Shown: positions 61,576 through 64,000 of the stretch, piece after piece
How the letters are laid out: every line of letters begins with the position of its first letter
Numbering within the stretch: position 1 is the stretch's first letter
Source: Janthinobacterium sp. CG3
GTDB lineage: Bacteria > Pseudomonadota > Gammaproteobacteria > Burkholderiales > Burkholderiaceae_D
NCBI RefSeq assembly: GCF_000344615.1
Contig: NZ_KB467825.1
Coordinates: 1-64,000, forward strand
Direction of reading: 5' to 3'
Length of the DNA stretch: 64,000 nucleotides
Position numbers and translations under genes: made by a program
Notes under the pieces: generated by a model
Database searches by the model: none
What the model was told of the DNA's origin: nothing
The model's input: the letters and a program-made list of their open reading frames with translations, nothing else

Positions 61576-62019
61576 TTATCGCCTGGCGGCGTTTTTCAGC
61601 AGGCGCATGAAGCCGCCCAGCAGCGGCAATTTCTCGTACAGTTCCTCGGCGGCGTCCCAGTAATCGCGGTGCATCGACACCAGGCCGTCGGCGTCGAAAC
61701 GGATGTGGGTGGCGCCGCGCACGCACTGCGGCGCGCTGACCAGGCGCTTCATGCGGAAGCGGAATTCCCAGGTCAGGAAGGCCTCGTCCGCGCGCCCGAT
61801 TTGACTGACGACGCGAAAACCCGGCTCGTACACCTGCACGTACATGTGCTCGAATATATGCACGATGGCGGCGTGTCCGCGCACCTCGTTGAACGGGTCC
61901 TTGAAGCTGGCGTCGGGCGCGTAGATGGCGCGCACTTCGGGCACCGTCCGCAAACTCAGGTTCTCGTAAAAATGCACCAGGCGCGCCAGCTCGCCTTCGT
62001 AGTTGCGTTCCATGCTCAT
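61576..62019 (-). CDS. SnoaL-like / NTF2-fold protein
   Basis: This 147-residue protein has the NTF2-like cone fold pattern: LVHFYENLSLRTVPEVRAIY, then FKDPFNEVRGHAAIVHIFEHM, FLTWEFRFRM and HIRFDADGLVSMHRDYWDAA. Such proteins are often small-molecule enzymes or binding proteins; no specific activity can be assigned. The ATG at 62019 overlaps the SDR stop (ATGA). It is the last gene of the minus-strand cluster. Confidence 0.75.
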   Translation of the reverse strand: MSMERNYEGELARLVHFYENLSLRTVPEVRAIYAPDASFKDPFNEVRGHAAIVHIFEHMYVQVYEPGFRVVSQIGRADEAFLTWEFRFRMKRLVSAPQCVRGATHIRFDADGLVSMHRDYWDAAEELYEKLPLLGGFMRLLKNAARR

Positions 62020-62783
62020 AGCCCCGTCACCTTGCGCACCAGCCAAAAATATAGACGATACGGCAGCAGCCGCGCCAAGCGCAAACTGTTGGTGAAACGC
62101 TTAGGAAAATGGATGTGGAACTGGCCGCGTTCGACCCCGCGCAGCAGCTCCCAGGCGGCCGCGTCGGCAGTCATCAGCGCCGGCATGTTGAAGTCGTTGG
62201 CGGCGGTCAGCGGCGTATCGACAAAGCCGGGATTGATCTGGTAGACGTCGATGCCGCGCGGCTGCAGGTCGAGGTACAGCGACTCGCTCAGGTTGATCAA
62301 AGCCGCCTTGGTCGGCCCGTACACCAGCGCCTTCGGCAGGCCGCCGTAACCGGCTACCGAGGCGACGATGCCAAGGCCGCCGGCGCCCTGTTTGAGCAGC
62401 ACCGGCAGCACCGCGTCGAGGCAGTTGAAGACGCCGCGCAGGTTCAGGTCGATCAGCCGGTTGGCCGCCGCCAGGTCGAAACTGTCGGCGCGCATTTCGT
62501 TGTAGCCGCCGGCGAGCACCAGCACCAGGTCGATCCGCGGCCAGCATTCGCACAACTCGTCGCGCGCGCGCAGCACGCTGGCGTGGTCGGTGACGTCGAG
62601 CGCCAGCGCCAGCGCGCGCGCCCGGCCGCCGCACCCCGCCTCCAGCGGCGCCAGCGTGCGCGCCGACAGGGCCACGTGCGCGCCCTGCTCCAGCAGCAGG
62701 CTGGCGAGCGCCGCGCCGATGCCGCTGGAGGCGCCGATCAGCCACACGTGGCGGCCGTCCCAGTGGTCTATTTTGCGGTTCAC
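62016..62783 (-). CDS. Short-chain dehydrogenase/reductase
   Basis: This 255-residue classical SDR has the cofactor motif LIGASSGIGAALASLL at about residues 14-29, a D at LDVTDHAS, VLAGGYNE in place of the usual NNAG, the serine in GIVASVAGYGG and the catalytic YGPTK. The C-terminal FPKRFTNSLRLARLLPYRLY may be membrane-associated. The start is GTG at 62783, overlapping the DUF3833 stop. The open frame continues upstream but only within that other gene. Confidence 0.85.
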   Translation of the reverse strand: MNRKIDHWDGRHVWLIGASSGIGAALASLLLEQGAHVALSARTLAPLEAGCGGRARALALALDVTDHASVLRARDELCECWPRIDLVLVLAGGYNEMRADSFDLAAANRLIDLNLRGVFNCLDAVLPVLLKQGAGGLGIVASVAGYGGLPKALVYGPTKAALINLSESLYLDLQPRGIDVYQINPGFVDTPLTAANDFNMPALMTADAAAWELLRGVERGQFHIHFPKRFTNSLRLARLLPYRLYFWLVRKVTGL

Positions 62784-63382
62784 GGCGGCGTCCCGACGGG
62801 CGCCGGCGGGCGCTTGTCGAACGACAGCGTGACCGCGCCCAGGCCGAAGCCGAACTTGCTCATGGCGGCCCGGTTCAGCATCACGCGTTCGTCGATGAGG
62901 AACATCCAGTCCTCGAAATCGACGTTGTAGACCTTGCCGTCGAGCGGCAGCGCCAGCACGTATTTCCAACGCAGCGCGTTGCCCGACACCACCCCGACGG
63001 CTTCGCCGACCACGTCCGGCGCGGTGCCGACGAAGCGCCCCGGCGCCGTTTTGCGCAGCGTCCAGACGCGCTTTTGCTTGCTGCCGTCGGCGTAGCTGAA
63101 GTCCTCGTCGAGGGTGCCGACGTCGCCCTCCCAGTGGCAGCGCATCACCACCGTGAAGCGCTTGACGAGCGTGCCGGAGCGGTCCTGGAACATGCCGTGC
63201 GCGTCGAGCGTGCCGTTGAAGTAGCGCTGCACGTCCAGCAGCGGCGCCTCGGCGGCGTAGTGTTCCGGCCCGACCGGCGTCGAGCAGGCCGTCAGCAGGA
63301 GCGCCAGCGCCGCCGTGTGCAGCGCGCCGGCGAGTTTTTTCAGCGTCGTGCCGGCCGGTTTGGTGGAAGTTTTCAGCGTCAT
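62780..63382 (-). CDS. DUF3833 family lipoprotein
   Basis: This 200-residue protein has a lipoprotein signal ending in LLLTACSTP (lipobox cysteine at about residue 33). The mature part matches the DUF3833 pattern: YFNGTLDAHGMFQDRSGTLV, MRCHWEGDVGTLDEDFSYADG and DFEDWMFLIDERVMLNRAAM. GGAGA lies 10 nt before the ATG at 63382. Function is unknown; in other bacteria this family is found beside SDR, NTF2-like and cyclopropane-fatty-acid-synthase-like genes. Confidence 0.85.
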   Translation of the reverse strand: MTLKTSTKPAGTTLKKLAGALHTAALALLLTACSTPVGPEHYAAEAPLLDVQRYFNGTLDAHGMFQDRSGTLVKRFTVVMRCHWEGDVGTLDEDFSYADGSKQKRVWTLRKTAPGRFVGTAPDVVGEAVGVVSGNALRWKYVLALPLDGKVYNVDFEDWMFLIDERVMLNRAAMSKFGFGLGAVTLSFDKRPPAPVGTPP

Positions 63383-63399
63383 GCAGGTCTCCGGTAAAT

Positions 63400-64000
63400 T
63401 CAACAATCGCGCAACGGCGCGCGCCACAGCAGCGCCGCCGCCAGCAGTTTCAAGGCGCACGGCAGCAGCGCATAAGCCGCCGCCAAGGCCGTCGTCGGAC
63501 CCTCCTGGCCGGGCCGGTAGCCGAGCCATTCGAGCAGCGGCAGGGCGATGCCGGCCGCCAGCGCCAGGTTCATTTGCACGCCCCAGTTCCACCAGCCGAA
63601 ATAGGCCGCCTCGCGCCGCCCGCTGTGGCCGGCGCGGGCGATCACGCCGGCCAGCAGCGCCGGCGGCAGCGCCAGGTCGGCGCCCAGCGTCAGACCCGAC
63701 AGCAGGCAGATGGCGCCGAAGCCGAGCGCGGCGCCGGCGCCCAGCGCGTAGGCCCAGACGAACACCAGCGCCGACAGCAGCATGCCGCCGACCCAGGCGC
63801 GGGCCTCGCCGAAACGCCGCGCCAGCGCCACCCACAGCGGCATCGAGGCCGCCGCCGCCGTGAAGTACAAGATCAGGAACAGGCCGGCGTGGCGCCCGAG
63901 GCGCAGCCGGTCTTCGGCGAAAAACAGGAACAGCGTGGCGGGAATCGCCGCCGCGACGCCGTTCACCAACAGCACCGCGAACAGCGCGCGAAACGCCGCG
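63400..64000 (-). CDS. MFS (GPH-like) transporter, N-terminal part beyond window
   Basis: This is the C-terminal part (about 200 residues) of a membrane transporter whose frame continues open across the right edge. Visible helices include GLFLILYFTAAAASMPLWVA, the loop LARRFGEARAWVGG after it, LGFGAICLLSGLTLGADLAL, and a short tail. The pattern fits the sugar:cation symporter/MelB-like branch of MFS. The stop at 63400 is 18 nt before the DUF3833 start, so they are probably co-transcribed. Confidence 0.75.
   Translation of the reverse strand, partial: AAFRALFAVLLVNGVAAAIPATLFLFFAEDRLRLGRHAGLFLILYFTAAAASMPLWVALARRFGEARAWVGGMLLSALVFVWAYALGAGAALGFGAICLLSGLTLGADLALPPALLAGVIARAGHSGRREAAYFGWWNWGVQMNLALAAGIALPLLEWLGYRPGQEGPTTALAAAYALLPCALKLLAAALLWRAPLRDC

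Overview
The window is about 64 kb of GC-rich DNA (roughly two-thirds G+C) with tightly packed genes. It reads as a chromosome segment of a Betaproteobacterium, most likely Oxalobacteraceae (Massilia/Duganella/Janthinobacterium type). The clues are the order pilB-pilC-pilD-coaE-zapD-yacG-mutT, the complete dcw cluster with a peroxiredoxin gene next to ftsZ, the general porin with its typical signal peptide, and a class A RNase P RNA. This placement comes from gene content and order, not from a database search. No prophage, integron, transposase or CRISPR array is visible.

Layout. (1) 1-274: no gene; two promoter-like sites read leftward out of the window. (2) 275-13693: cobalamin region. cobT-cobS-cobC form one group. 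A cobalamin riboswitch with its own promoter then precedes btuB, followed by btuC, btuD, cobO, cbiA, cobU, cbiB, cobD, btuF and cobQ, most joined by 1-8 nt overlaps. (3) 13753-18630: a PhoD-type phosphatase, a DHA2-type MFS pump and a CNNM/CorC-type membrane protein. (4) 18795-27429: pilB, pilC, pilD, coaE, zapD, yacG on the plus strand, meeting mutT, a DUF815 ATPase and argJ on the minus strand. (5) 27699-31459: an outer-membrane barrel protein, a small PstS-like periplasmic protein and a hybrid-free histidine kinase, with no response regulator beside them. (6) 31639-38595: secA, a DciA-like gene, lpxC, a DMT transporter, a brnT-brnA toxin-antitoxin pair and a peroxiredoxin. (7) 38854-56065, all minus strand: the dcw cluster in transcription order mraZ, rsmH, ftsL, ftsI, murE, murF, mraY, murD, ftsW, murG, murC, ddlB, ftsQ, ftsA, ftsZ. 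(8) 56066-57425: an AT-rich spacer with a four-repeat MraZ-type operator, then rnpB on the minus strand. (9) 57426-64000: an acetolactate-synthase-like ThDP enzyme, a small exported protein, a major porin, and the end of a minus-strand cluster (MFS, DUF3833 lipoprotein, SDR, SnoaL-like) that runs off the right edge.

How the genes work together. The B12 region combines corrinoid capture and import (BtuB-BtuF-BtuC-BtuD) with the late pathway: a,c-diamide formation, adenosylation, cobyric acid synthesis, aminopropanol attachment, GDP activation and lower-ligand joining. No corrin-ring-building gene is present, so the locus suits salvage or the last half of synthesis. The dcw cluster makes the peptidoglycan precursors and the core divisome. 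The pil genes supply assembly parts of a type IV pilus.

Non-coding features are prominent: the riboswitch, rnpB, a MraZ operator, several bidirectional terminators, a bipartite REP-like repeat in three places, and a second repeat-like element at two convergent gene junctions. I did not find a clearly new defence or mobile system. The best candidates for something undescribed are the orphan barrel/binding-protein/kinase module and the two repeat families.
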